A stretch of 35,580 bases of DNA from Candidatus Nanopelagicales bacterium (GTDB lineage Bacteria; Actinomycetota; Actinomycetes; S36-B12). The stretch lies in the NCBI GenBank assembly GCA_023253325.1, contig JALRGY010000006.1:1-35580 (forward strand), in the 5' to 3' direction. Positions 1 through 7,651 of this stretch are shown here, piece after piece. The position numbers and the translations under genes were made by a program. The notes beneath the pieces were generated by a model. The model saw only the letters and a list, made by a program, of their open reading frames with translations. It was not told the origin of the DNA and searched no databases. The first letter of the stretch is position 1. The number at the start of each line of letters is the position of its first letter.

Positions 1-2144
1 ATGGTGGGTTTCCAAGACTGGAACATTTGAGCGGTTTCAAGGCTGCCGGTAAGCATGACCATGTCAATGCCAGGATGGGTGACAAGATGTTTGCCCACTT
101 CGTTGTCAGGTGTGCAAACAAGTTGCACGAGACCTTCAGGGACACCAGCCTCATGTAATTGATCAACCACCTCGGCCGCAACCGCGCGTGCTTCGGGGGC
201 TGGCTTCAAAATTGCAGCGCTGCCCGCGGCAATTGCACTGACCAAACCGTTATTGGGAATTGCAGCGGGGAAGTTCCAAGGACCAGCCACAAGCACGAGG
301 CGGTGAGGAGTCCATGTCAGCCCTGAATCAATTGCGTCTTGGTGCGCAAGGGTTGAGTGGGCTGCGTAATTGGCAAAGTCAATGGCCTCGGAGATTTCGG
401 GGTCACCTTCGCGCACGGTTTTGCCCACAGTTTTCGCCATGACCACGAGTGTTTGTCCACGTCGCTTTTCCATGACCTCTGCGACCTGCGCGAGCACAAC
501 TCGGCGGGCAGCAAATGACATGGACTGCCACTCCTGTTGAGCTGCATGGGCTCGGGCGACGGCAGCATCCACCTGTTCAATGGTGTCAATGATCTCCGGG
601 GTGGGAACTACTGTTGTTTCAAATGCCTGCGCAACCCATTCGCGGTTAGGCGGCAACGTGAAGTCGGTGTCAATGCTGGGAACAAAGGTGCCATCGACTG
701 GGTAACGAATCATTTCGTTGCGACGATCCTGCACGCGGCGAGATTTCTTGGTGACCGTGTGACGTTCATGTACCGAGTTGCGGAACCACTCTGACTGGCG
801 GTCCCATTCTGCTGAACCCGGGGTGATGTCAAATAGTGCCCGCAGGAAGTTTTCTGGTGCGGAGTTTTCATCGAGTCTGCGGGACAGGTAGGCGATCGAC
901 GCATCGCGATCCTCTTTTGCCACAACGGGTGAGTAGAGAAGCAATTCACCAGCATCATTGCGCACAGCACGGGATTGCGGGGGTGCCATTCCTTCAAGCA
1001 TTTCGATTTCCATGATGTCGTGCGCACCGAGAAGATCACGAAGCGTGAGAGCCCAGGCAACTTCAAAGAGGTTATGACTGGCAACACCGATGCGCACAGC
1101 CCCCCGGTCGGATTGCGTGAGCACGGTTTCCAACATGGCCTTATAAGAAGCATCAACATCATGCTTGCTGGGGTAAGGCGCCTGCGGCCAGTCATGAAGC
1201 TCTGCTTCAACGAATTCCATGGCAAGGTTGGCACCCTTAACCAACCGAATCTTGATGGGTGCCCCACCATTGCGATAGCGGTCGTTAGCCCAATTAATCA
1301 GAGTGACAAGAGCGTCGTGACTATCAGGAATATAAGCCTGCAAAACAATGCCGGCCCGCAGGTTTGTGAACTCCGGCTTGGACAAAACATGCATGAATGC
1401 ATCTACCGAAAGTTCGAGGTCGCGGTACTCCTCCATGTCCAGGTTGACAAATGTTTGCGGTGTTGTTGTGGCGGCGGCGCTGTACAGATCAACCAGACGC
1501 TGTTCAATTCGCTCGAGTGATTCATGCTTGGCCAGTACGTCAAGATTCGCACAGATCGCTGAAATTTTGACGGACACATAATTCACATCGGCCCGTTGAA
1601 TTCGCCCGCGCACCATGTTCGTTCGGGCGGCGGCTTCATCGTCGCCCAAAATTGATTCACCGAGAACGTTGATGTTTAGATTGAAACCATCACTCGTGCG
1701 GTTGCGCACGTATTTACCAAACGATGGATCCTCAGAAGGCAGAATCACCCCCGCGGTGTCTTTGGCGATCCGCCAATCCACGGCCTTCTCAGTGATCCCC
1801 GGGATCAGTTGGGCAACCTTGCCCAAGGAGGCGAGGCCGAATCTGTCAAAACCTCCGAGGGAGGTGGGCACACCCTGGGCGGTGAGGTCAGCGAGACGTC
1901 GAGCCGAACGCTTGGCATTGCGAATCCGCAGAACTTGATCGGTCAGGTCAAGGAGGAGATCCCGACCTGCTTCATCGGCAAGGAGCCTCGATAGGCGTTT
2001 TGCTGAACTAGCCTCGGCCCGCGAAGTGTCCGCGAGTGAGGCCTCGAGCAGAGTCAGGGCGCGCGCCTGGGTGAGTTCAATGAGCTCGGCATCGTTGGGG
2101 AGGTCGGCGAAGGAGATTGCGGTCGACTCACTGATCTGTGTCAT
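1..2144 (-). CDS. putA: Bifunctional proline dehydrogenase / L-glutamate-gamma-semialdehyde dehydrogenase (PutA-type), 3' part outside window
   Basis: This enzyme oxidises proline to glutamate in two steps, with an FAD proline dehydrogenase and an NAD-dependent P5C (glutamate semialdehyde) dehydrogenase on one chain. I translated the minus strand from the ATG at 2144-2142: the frame stays open to the window edge, about 714 codons. The N-terminal half has the proline dehydrogenase barrel with the motif RLVKGANLAME (actinobacterial form of RLVKGAYWD). The second half begins the aldehyde dehydrogenase fold, with GPWNFP, ILKPAPEA and MLTGSLETA (NAD-binding region). The catalytic cysteine of the dehydrogenase lies beyond the edge. 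The gene is divergent from a PAS-AraC regulator, a plausible controller. The start has no Shine-Dalgarno; a TTGAAT hexamer lies 6 nt upstream, a weak match to the leaderless pattern seen at other genes here. Confidence 0.93.
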   Translation of the reverse strand, partial: MTQISESTAISFADLPNDAELIELTQARALTLLEASLADTSRAEASSAKRLSRLLADEAGRDLLLDLTDQVLRIRNAKRSARRLADLTAQGVPTSLGGFDRFGLASLGKVAQLIPGITEKAVDWRIAKDTAGVILPSEDPSFGKYVRNRTSDGFNLNINVLGESILGDDEAAARTNMVRGRIQRADVNYVSVKISAICANLDVLAKHESLERIEQRLVDLYSAAATTTPQTFVNLDMEEYRDLELSVDAFMHVLSKPEFTNLRAGIVLQAYIPDSHDALVTLINWANDRYRNGGAPIKIRLVKGANLAMEFVEAELHDWPQAPYPSKHDVDASYKAMLETVLTQSDRGAVRIGVASHNLFEVAWALTLRDLLGAHDIMEIEMLEGMAPPQSRAVRNDAGELLLYSPVVAKEDRDASIAYLSRRLDENSAPENFLRALFDITPGSAEWDRQSEWFRNSVHERHTVTKKSRRVQDRRNEMIRYPVDGTFVPSIDTDFTLPPNREWVAQAFETTVVPTPEIIDTIEQVDAAVARAHAAQQEWQSMSFAARRVVLAQVAEVMEKRRGQTLVVMAKTVGKTVREGDPEISEAIDFANYAAHSTLAHQDAIDSGLTWTPHRLVLVAGPWNFPAAIPNNGLVSAIAAGSAAILKPAPEARAVAAEVVDQLHEAGVPEGLVQLVCTPDNEVGKHLVTHPGIDMVMLTGSLETAQMFQSWKPT

Positions 2145-2173
2145 GCCACTATTCAAGTGCCCATGTCTTGTGC

Positions 2174-2185
2174 CAGAGTGTGCAC
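2174..2185 (+). promoter_or_regulatory. Candidate leaderless -10 element (CAGAGT-N6-GTG) of the PAS-AraC gene
   Basis: CAGAGT followed by six bases and then GTG 2186. It fits the CAnnnT variant of the hexamer seen before many starts in this window. The pentamer GTGCC occurs twice with a 13-base period (2157-2161 and 2170-2174) in the putA intergenic space, which could be regulator half-sites, but this is weak. Confidence 0.4.
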
Positions 2186-2896
2186 GTGAATGTCGAATTG
2201 ATACAAAATCCGGCCGTGGTTCTTTTCCGCCAACTGGTGGAAGGTGTGCCCCAGGTAATGGGTTCGGTTAAGGACCTAGGGGATCGACATGTCTATGCCA
2301 ATGAAGGCTTTTGCGCTCGCCTCGGCCTCAAGGAGTCACAGGTTGTGGGGCGCACGGTCCCCGAACTCTTTGGACCGGAACTGGCTCAGTCGTATTTGCA
2401 GCAGGACGAATTGGTACTAAAGAGCGGGCGTCCCATGCAGAACCAACTCGAACTCATTGTTCGAGCCGACGGTCGGTTGGGTTGGTATGTCACCAGCAAA
2501 GCGGTTATTCGCTCAGCGACAGGTGACGCGGTCGGCATTGCTGTGCTCTCCGTGGACCTGCACTCCCAGGTGAACAGCACCCACGCTGGCTTGGCCAAGG
2601 TGATTCGGGCGGTACGCGAATCGATTCACGCTCAGTGGCGGGTGGCGGACATGGCCGAGGTGGCCGGGATCTCGACCACATCCCTTGAGCGTTTGGCCAG
2701 AAAGACCCTTGGCCTGCCTCCACAGCAGTTGCTCCAGCGTCTGAGACTCGAGCACGCCGTCACACTGATCACTCAGACCAATCTCACCTTGGGGGTCATC
2801 TCGGCTGAGTGCGGGTTTTATGACCAAAGCTCATTCACTCGACAGTTTCACAAGGTTTTGGGCCTCACACCTGGTGCCTATCGCCGCGCGGCGTGA
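2186..2896 (+). CDS. PAS-domain AraC-family transcriptional regulator
   Basis: A 236-residue regulator. The N-terminal part (about residues 10-125) has a PAS-like sensor fold (VYANEGFCARLGL, VVGRTVPELFG). The last ~100 residues are an AraC/XylS double helix-turn-helix (WRVADMAEVAGIST, then AECGFYDQSSFTRQFHKVLG). The reading frame is open from GTG 2138, but that start would overlap the divergent putA. I chose GTG 2186 because it gives a natural N-terminus (NVELIQNPAV) and has CAGAGT exactly 6 nt before it. Divergence from putA suggests control of proline catabolism, as AraC-type PruR does in Pseudomonas; this role is inferred from context only. PAS-AraC pairs without a ligand domain of the usual AraC type sense small molecules or redox state in other bacteria; the ligand here is unknown. 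Confidence 0.85.
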   Translation: MNVELIQNPAVVLFRQLVEGVPQVMGSVKDLGDRHVYANEGFCARLGLKESQVVGRTVPELFGPELAQSYLQQDELVLKSGRPMQNQLELIVRADGRLGWYVTSKAVIRSATGDAVGIAVLSVDLHSQVNSTHAGLAKVIRAVRESIHAQWRVADMAEVAGISTTSLERLARKTLGLPPQQLLQRLRLEHAVTLITQTNLTLGVISAECGFYDQSSFTRQFHKVLGLTPGAYRRAA

Positions 2897-2906
2897 GCAA
2901 ACCCGA

Positions 2907-2918
2907 TAATCTCGTGCC
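2907..2918 (+). promoter_or_regulatory. Leaderless -10 element (TAATCT-N6-GTG) of dcd
   Basis: TAATCT ends exactly six bases before the GTG start of dcd and no Shine-Dalgarno is present. This is the arrangement expected when transcription starts at the first base of the start codon. Confidence 0.65.
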
Positions 2919-3494
2919 GTGCTGCTATCTGATCGCGACCTGCTCGCTGAAATCGACGCCCAACGGGTAGGCATTGAGCCTTTTGATCCCGGAATGATTC
3001 AACCCTCCAGCATTGACGTGCGACTTGATCGACTCTTCAGGGTGTTTGAGAATCACCGATACCCACACATCGATCCCAGCATCGAGCAAGCAGACCTCAC
3101 CAGGCTCATTGAGCCAGAGGGTGATGAACCATTCATTCTCCACCCGGGTGAATTCGTTCTCGGGTCAACCTATGAAGTTGTCTCACTGCCTGATGACATT
3201 GCAGGCCGCTTGGAAGGTAAGTCATCCCTGGGACGTTTGGGGTTGCTAACACACTCCACCGCAGGCTTTATTGACCCAGGTTTTTCAGGTCACGTAACCC
3301 TCGAACTTTCAAACGTCGCAACCCTGCCCATCAAGTTGTTCCCCGGTATGAAGATCGGTCAGTTGTGTTTATTCCGACTTTCCAGTCCAGCCGATCACCC
3401 ATATGGTTCAGAGAAATATGGTTCGCGCTACCAGGGCCAACGTGGGCCAACACCGAGCCGGTCATTTGCAAACTTCCATCGCACCCAGCTCTAA
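2919..3494 (+). CDS. dcd: dCTP deaminase (likely bifunctional dCTP deaminase/dUTPase)
   Basis: Converts dCTP to dUTP; the mycobacterial-type relatives also hydrolyse dUTP, giving dUMP for thymidylate synthesis. The 191-residue length is the family norm. Recognisable are the N-terminus [24 protein letters not shown], the nucleotide-binding [14 protein letters not shown] (about 97-109), [18 protein letters not shown] with the general-base Glu (E129), and the C-terminal lid [16 protein letters not shown]. The close match through the lid to the actinobacterial type supports the bifunctional reading, which is inference. It is followed 30 bases later by a phosphoribosyltransferase, a pairing I recall from other actinobacteria. 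Confidence 0.95.
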   Translation: MLLSDRDLLAEIDAQRVGIEPFDPGMIQPSSIDVRLDRLFRVFENHRYPHIDPSIEQADLTRLIEPEGDEPFILHPGEFVLGSTYEVVSLPDDIAGRLEGKSSLGRLGLLTHSTAGFIDPGFSGHVTLELSNVATLPIKLFPGMKIGQLCLFRLSSPADHPYGSEKYGSRYQGQRGPTPSRSFANFHRTQL

Positions 3495-3524
3495 CAGGTC
3501 GAATAAGTTCAGCGGGCGCGCACC

Positions 3525-4031
3525 ATGGCAATGCCACCAGAGAGTGAATTAGAAATATTTGACTACACCGACTTTGGTGTTGGTATTCGATTTCTCGCAC
3601 AAACACTTGTCGATGAAAACTGGATCCCTGATGCAATTCTGGGTGTTGTTCGCGGTGGACTCTTTGTTGCCGCGGGCATCGCATACGCCTTGGACATCAA
3701 GGACGTCCGCCACGTCAATGTTGAGTTCTATACCGATGCGGGGGAAACTCTTGCGCACCCAGTTCTCATTGGCGATGCACCGCACCTGACCGATCTTGCA
3801 GGCAAACGTGTTTTGGTTGCTGACGATGTCGCTGACACCGGCGCCACCTTGCACTTTGTGCGCCAGCTATTACCTGGCGATGCTGATGTGCGGGTTGCGG
3901 TTCTCTATTCCAAACCTGCGACGACCTATGCGCCCGAACTTGCATGGCGCACCACCAGTAAGTGGATTCGGTTCCCCTGGATTCAGGTGCCACCATTGCG
4001 GGTTGAGTCGGCGGGTCGCTCTTCCGTTTAG
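3525..4031 (+). CDS. Phosphoribosyltransferase (type I, purine-salvage-like)
   Basis: A 168-residue type I phosphoribosyltransferase. The PRPP-binding loop VLVADDVADTGATL is at residues 96-109 and the substrate-side ILGVVRGGLFVA at about 38-49. Such proteins next to dcd are usually called xanthine/hypoxanthine-like phosphoribosyltransferases; the base is not predictable from sequence alone. A TAAGTT hexamer lies 15 bases before the ATG, allowing a very short leader. The C-terminus after FPWIQVPPL (VESAGRSSV) looks like extra sequence and coincides with the point where an antitoxin-like reading frame begins, so a small deletion or recombination may have reshaped the end of this gene. Confidence 0.85.
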   Translation: MAMPPESELEIFDYTDFGVGIRFLAQTLVDENWIPDAILGVVRGGLFVAAGIAYALDIKDVRHVNVEFYTDAGETLAHPVLIGDAPHLTDLAGKRVLVADDVADTGATLHFVRQLLPGDADVRVAVLYSKPATTYAPELAWRTTSKWIRFPWIQVPPLRVESAGRSSV

Positions 4032-4053
4032 GAGCCGGCGTCCACAGCGCGAG

Positions 4054-4206
4054 GTGCAGCGCGTCAATGTTGATTTTCCCACCTGGATGGTGGAGTCCCT
4101 CGATGCTGAATCGACGCGATTAGGAATTACCCGCCAAGCGGTCATTAAGACCTGGATCGCTGATCGCCTTGATCATCGCGAGAACAATGTCCCTGCAGAT
4201 AACTGA
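4054..4206 (+). CDS. Small BrnA/CopG-like antitoxin, probably 5'-truncated
   Basis: A 50-residue protein from a weak GTG start, VQRVNVDFPTWMVESLDAES... continuing TRLGITRQAVIKTWIADRLD. From memory this matches the ribbon-helix-helix C-terminal half of BrnA-type (CopG-like) antitoxins, where RVNVDFPxWM is the DNA-contacting strand. Family members normally have about 30 more residues in front, ending in a SxARRP-like stretch. Here the frame continues upstream as SRRPQREVQ inside the end of the phosphoribosyltransferase gene but lacks a good start. No BrnT-like toxin is adjacent. It may be an expressed orphan or a remnant (pseudogene). Confidence 0.5.
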   Translation: MQRVNVDFPTWMVESLDAESTRLGITRQAVIKTWIADRLDHRENNVPADN

Positions 4207-4211
4207 AATGA

Positions 4212-4379
4212 TCATGCAGGGAGACCTGTATGCGGGTCGTAGAGTTCCGCGATCGGGTCGCTGTCAGGAGTGAGGCCGAGTTCTCTGGCGGAGACCACTA
4301 GCGCGGTGAGGGATACACCTTCAAGCTCGGCCAATTCTTTGGCGAGCCGATGGGCTTCGGGGTCCTTAATGTTGAGCAC
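4212..4379 (-). CDS. Small VapB/Rv0623-like antitoxin, orphan
   Basis: A 55-residue frame I read directly on the minus strand, beginning VLNIKDPEAHRLAKELAEL and continuing EGVSLTALVVSARELG. This resembles the N-terminus of VapB antitoxins of the Rv0623 type (LxIKDPExxRLAxELAxxTGxSLT). The usual Arg/Glu-rich end of helix 2 is replaced by LTPDSDPIAELYDPHTGLPA, perhaps through an old frameshift or divergence. The GTG start has CAGAAT exactly 6 bases upstream, as in other leaderless genes here, so it may be expressed. No PIN toxin is next to it. It ends five bases from the end of the oppositely oriented BrnA-like frame. Confidence 0.45.
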   Translation of the reverse strand: MLNIKDPEAHRLAKELAELEGVSLTALVVSARELGLTPDSDPIAELYDPHTGLPA

Positions 4380-4438
4380 GGCACCATTCTGCCCAACAAG
4401 AATAAAATTTCTACCATTTATCCGCAGAAAGAAGCAAG

Positions 4439-6643
4439 CTAACTCTTAGCGCGCATTGACTCCAAGAGCAGTGTCGCAACATCCTGCACCTGAACACCCT
4501 CGGCCAAGCCCTCCTGTTGGCGTGAAGTCACAGCGTCATTGAGCATGACTGAACAGAATGGGCAGGCAACGGCAATTGTTTTGGCGCCGGTTGCAATGGC
4601 TTCATCGCCACGGGTCTTGTTGATCTGTTGACCGATTTTCTCTTCCATCCACATGCGGGCACCACCGGCGCCGCAGCAGAATGACTTGTCACCATGACGC
4701 GGCATTTCAACTTTTTGTGCCCCTGTTGCTTCAATGAGTTCGCGGGGTGGCACATAGATGTTGTTGTGACGGCCGAGGTAGCACGGATCGTGGTACGTGA
4801 CTTCTTCATTGACCTCGGTTATTGGTGTCAGGCGACCGGTGTCAACGAGTTCGCGCAAAAGTTGCGTGTGGTGAACAACGTCGTAATTGCCACCGATTTG
4901 TGGGTACTCGCGCTTGAGAGTGTTCAAGCAATGCGGGCACGTAACAACGATTTTGGTTGCCTTGATTTCATTGAGCATTTCAACGTTTTGTTGCGCCTGC
5001 ATTTGGTAGAGGAATTCGTTGCCAGCGCGTCGTGCGGGATCACCCGTGCAGGTTTCACCGTCACCCAGGACCATGAACTTCACACCCGCAACATCAAGCA
5101 GTTGCGCGACAGCCTTGGTTGTGTTCTTTGCACGGTCCTCGAATGCACCAGCGCAACCGACCCAGAACAAATAATCAATATCGGCGGGAATTTCGTCCTC
5201 ACCATCGCGGCCAAACACGCGAACATCAAAATCAACTTCAGAGATCCAGGCATTTCGATCTGACGCGTTCATGCCCCAAGGGTTGCCCTTCGATTCAACA
5301 TTCTTGAACATGCCGTTGAGTTCAGAAGGGAAGTCAGTCGTGACCATGACCTGATTACGGCGCATGTCAGCGATGTGATCAATGTGCTCAATGTCAACGG
5401 GGCACTGGTTCACACACGCCCCACACATAGTGCAGGACCAGAGAACATCGTCAGCGATGACGGGCAGTTCGAGTGAGAAGTTGCGGTGTCCGTCATCTGT
5501 GTAGCCGTCAGTGGATGCATGCTCGGAACCTTCACGGGAACCAATAAATTGTCGCTCGACCAGTGCGCGCTCTGATTCAGAAACCGACTCCAACGCCTTG
5601 GTATCAAGTTCACCCATTTCAGGGCGGGAACCCTTGGCAGCCTTCAGATAAGAAGCGGATTCAAAGAGGTTTTCCCGCAGATCCATAATTAATAATTTGG
5701 GGCTGAGTGGCTTCTCGGTGTTCCAAGCGGGGCACTGTGACTGGCAGCGACCGCACTCGGTGCACGCCATGAAGTCGACGTAGTTCTTCCACGTGAACTC
5801 GGAAATATGTCCCTTGCCAAATGATGCATCCTCGGGTGGATCTTCAAAATCAAGTGGCTTGCCGTCGTAGTAGATGGGAAGCAGTGGACCAAGTCCGTTG
5901 GGACGGCGTGACGTGAACACATTGACCGGTGCGGTGAAAATGTGAAGGTGCTTGCTGTTGAGCACCAACAGCAAGAACGCAAGAATGACACCAACGTTGA
6001 GCCAAAGCCCAATTGTTTCGAGCCATTCATTTGTTGACTCACTGAAGCCTTGCAACCAAGTGGCAAAGTACTCGGACGCGAATGCGCCATCGGGGAATGG
6101 GAAGACACCCGTGTTCACCTGCGCCGCGCGGTAGAGGAACAGGGTCCAAATAACGTTGAAGATCATGAACAGGACGAGCCATGCGCCCTTGGTGTGTGAA
6201 CCAAAGAATCGCGATGAACGCCCCTCTCGACCGGGGCTGTTGAAAATACGGATGGTGGCGAACATCAAAATACCAACGAGGACCAAGATGGCGAAGAGGT
6301 CTTCCGCGAAACCAACTATTGCCCAGGTACCGATAATGGGCACCGCGAAGTCGGCAACGTAGAGCGCGCCAAAAGCTTCGATGACCGTGAGGCCAAGAAC
6401 CAAGAATCCCCAGAATGCAAACACGTGCGCGGTGCCGGGAATGACCCACTTGAGCAGCTTCTTTTGACCCAGAACCTCGGTGGCCTCAGCTTCAACCCGG
6501 ATCGTGGGATCGGTGAACCGTCCCACCGCGGGACGCCCCGAACTTGCGAGGGAGAACAGGAACCAGCCTCGCTTGGCAGCCAGGGCCAAGAGCACTACAG
6601 CAAGGATGGTGCCGACAACGGCGCGAAGGAGCATTTGATCCAT
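4439..6643 (-). CDS. Membrane-bound Fe-S oxidoreductase (HdrD/GlpC-like, Rv0338c family)
   Basis: A 734-residue electron-transfer protein. The first ~230 residues hold about five transmembrane helices of a NarI/heme-b-like membrane domain. Two 4Fe-4S ferredoxin motifs follow, CTECGRCQSQCP (Cys 294, 297, 300, 304) and CTMCGACVNQCP (Cys 404, 407, 410, 414). Two cysteine-rich CCG-type domains follow: the first has C497, C532 (CTGD instead of CCG) and C569/C572; the second has HDPCYLG (C621), FCCGAGG (C656-657) and CPFC (C694, C697). Related proteins pass electrons between flavoproteins or thiols and the quinone pool; the electron donor here is unknown. The gene is divergent from a GntR regulator. 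The start is supported by a TAGCCT hexamer 6 bases upstream. Confidence 0.9.
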   Translation of the reverse strand: MDQMLLRAVVGTILAVVLLALAAKRGWFLFSLASSGRPAVGRFTDPTIRVEAEATEVLGQKKLLKWVIPGTAHVFAFWGFLVLGLTVIEAFGALYVADFAVPIIGTWAIVGFAEDLFAILVLVGILMFATIRIFNSPGREGRSSRFFGSHTKGAWLVLFMIFNVIWTLFLYRAAQVNTGVFPFPDGAFASEYFATWLQGFSESTNEWLETIGLWLNVGVILAFLLLVLNSKHLHIFTAPVNVFTSRRPNGLGPLLPIYYDGKPLDFEDPPEDASFGKGHISEFTWKNYVDFMACTECGRCQSQCPAWNTEKPLSPKLLIMDLRENLFESASYLKAAKGSRPEMGELDTKALESVSESERALVERQFIGSREGSEHASTDGYTDDGHRNFSLELPVIADDVLWSCTMCGACVNQCPVDIEHIDHIADMRRNQVMVTTDFPSELNGMFKNVESKGNPWGMNASDRNAWISEVDFDVRVFGRDGEDEIPADIDYLFWVGCAGAFEDRAKNTTKAVAQLLDVAGVKFMVLGDGETCTGDPARRAGNEFLYQMQAQQNVEMLNEIKATKIVVTCPHCLNTLKREYPQIGGNYDVVHHTQLLRELVDTGRLTPITEVNEEVTYHDPCYLGRHNNIYVPPRELIEATGAQKVEMPRHGDKSFCCGAGGARMWMEEKIGQQINKTRGDEAIATGAKTIAVACPFCSVMLNDAVTSRQQEGLAEGVQVQDVATLLLESMRAKS

Positions 6644-6655
6644 GGCGCAAGGCTA
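6644..6655 (-). promoter_or_regulatory. Leaderless -10 element (TAGCCT-N6-ATG) of the Fe-S reductase
   Basis: On the minus strand TAGCCT is followed by six bases and the ATG at 6643. No ribosome binding site is visible. Confidence 0.6.
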
Positions 6656-6793
6656 CTAATAAGTGCAATGACCTGCAGCCAACTGTGTGCTTTGACACAC
6701 TGCATTGGGCAAGGTTCGTGACGCGTGGATCGGGTGAGTTCGACTCTCCATCTGGATTTTTGTCACATGATGGAGAAATCTTTCGATCAGGGT

Positions 6794-6805
6794 CACAATG
6801 TCCCC
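6794..6805 (+). promoter_or_regulatory. Candidate leaderless -10 element (CACAAT-N6-ATG) of the GntR gene
   Basis: CACAAT ends six bases before ATG 6806. There is no convincing Shine-Dalgarno at usual distance. The match is to the CAnnnT variant, so weaker than the TAnnnT cases. Confidence 0.4.
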
Positions 6806-7450
6806 ATGGCCAATCTGGGACCGACCGCTGCTGAATCAGTGCTGCAGGAGTTGCACTCGGCGCTGGCGGCCGGTCGCCTCCTGCCAGGACAGCAACTCGT
6901 TCAGGAGGATCTCGCTGCGGACTTGGGTGTTAGCCGGGTGCCAATCAGAGAATCCCTCAAAATTCTCGAGGGTGAGGGTCACGTGACCTATCACGCTAAT
7001 CGTGGGTATTTCGTTACTGAGCTTTCGGCTGATGACCTTATTGAGCTCTACCGAATTCGCCAGATTCTTGAGGCTGAAGCACTCACTCACGCTGTCCTTG
7101 AAGTCAGTGATGCCGACATCGCAGACATTGAGTCGATCCTGGAACAGGTCGAACAGGCTGCCGAGTCGGGTGAGGTTGAAAGGTTAACCGAGGCGAATCG
7201 GGCTTTTCATTTCTCCATTATTGAGCTTTCGGGCATGAACCGGCTCAGCCGGTTGATTCGCCAACTCTGGGATGCCTCGGACATTTACCGCACGGTCTAT
7301 TTTCGGGATCCGGTGAATCGGGAGCGGGTGCACTCAGAACACAGAGAAATTATCGATGCACTCAAAGCGCGTGATGCCCAAGCATTGATCAGGGCGCAAA
7401 ACAGCCACCGCGAGCAGGCCGTTGCGGCTCTAAAGCCCGTAATTTCATAG
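6806..7450 (+). CDS. GntR-family transcriptional regulator (FadR/FCD subfamily)
   Basis: A 214-residue repressor-type protein. The winged helix is at about residues 8-70 (LPGQQLVQEDLAADLGVSRVPIRESLKILEGEG). An all-helical FCD effector domain follows (LIELYRIRQILEAEAL, NRAFHFSIIELSGMNRL, HREIIDALKARDAQAL), with the His positions usual for metal or organic-acid binding. The frame is open from GTG 6725 and also has ATG 6767; I chose ATG 6806 because it gives the usual short N-terminus and has CACAAT 6 bases before it. Divergence from the Fe-S reductase suggests it controls that gene, perhaps in response to an organic acid; this is inference. The downstream dnaK has its own promoter. Confidence 0.88.
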   Translation: MANLGPTAAESVLQELHSALAAGRLLPGQQLVQEDLAADLGVSRVPIRESLKILEGEGHVTYHANRGYFVTELSADDLIELYRIRQILEAEALTHAVLEVSDADIADIESILEQVEQAAESGEVERLTEANRAFHFSIIELSGMNRLSRLIRQLWDASDIYRTVYFRDPVNRERVHSEHREIIDALKARDAQALIRAQNSHREQAVAALKPVIS

Positions 7451-7500
7451 GAAAACCTCCCTGTATGAGCTAGGCGCCTCACAAAATCTGCCCAATTTGC

Positions 7501-7521
7501 TATGAGTCGTTAAGACTCAAT
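7501..7521 (+). promoter_or_regulatory. HAIR operator for HspR upstream of dnaK
   Basis: TATGAGT, seven bases, ACTCAAT. The known HspR site (HAIR) is CTTGAGT-N7-ACTCAAG, so the match is 5 of 7 in the left arm and 6 of 7 in the right arm with the correct spacing. A second, poorer copy starts at 7525 (TATGAGT with ACTTATT eight bases later) and overlaps the -35 region. A third TATGAG at 7464 has only a degenerate partner. Confidence 0.8.
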
Positions 7522-7536
7522 TAATATGAGTTCAAT

Positions 7537-7567
7537 TTGACTTATTAGTCGATTTGGGTCACACTAT
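7537..7567 (+). promoter_or_regulatory. Candidate dnaK promoter
   Basis: TTGACT (7537-7542) as -35 and CACTAT (7562-7567) as -10, spaced by 19 bases. It lies directly downstream of and partly under the HAIR copies, as expected for HspR repression, and would give a leader of about 75 bases. A perfect TTGACA at 7578-7583 lacks a clear -10 partner. Confidence 0.45.
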
Positions 7568-7651
7568 AGGAAAGATTTTGACATATGCCCGACCGGGTAA
7601 CAAGTCAGCACAGAAAAAACACATATATATAAGGAAAAGAGGAGCCACATA

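Noticed and set aside
710-1520. Long open frames on both strands within the putA region
   Set aside because: The continuous minus-strand PutA frame explains this region with recognisable proline dehydrogenase motifs; the others are shadows.
2138-2185. Longer N-terminus of the AraC gene from GTG 2138
   Set aside because: It would overlap the divergent putA start, and the added residues (MSCHYSSAHVLCQS) do not look like a domain.
6732-6750. T-arm-like sequence (GAGTTCGACTC) suggesting a tRNA
   Set aside because: The T stem pairs only three of five bases and no matching acceptor stem, D-arm or anticodon arm lies upstream at tRNA distance.
7472-7479. AGGCGCCT palindrome after the GntR gene as a terminator
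   Set aside because: The stem is short, has no loop of usable size and no T-tract follows.
7578-7606. Second dnaK promoter at the perfect TTGACA
   Set aside because: No -10 like hexamer occurs at 16-19 bases; only TAACAA at 14 bases.
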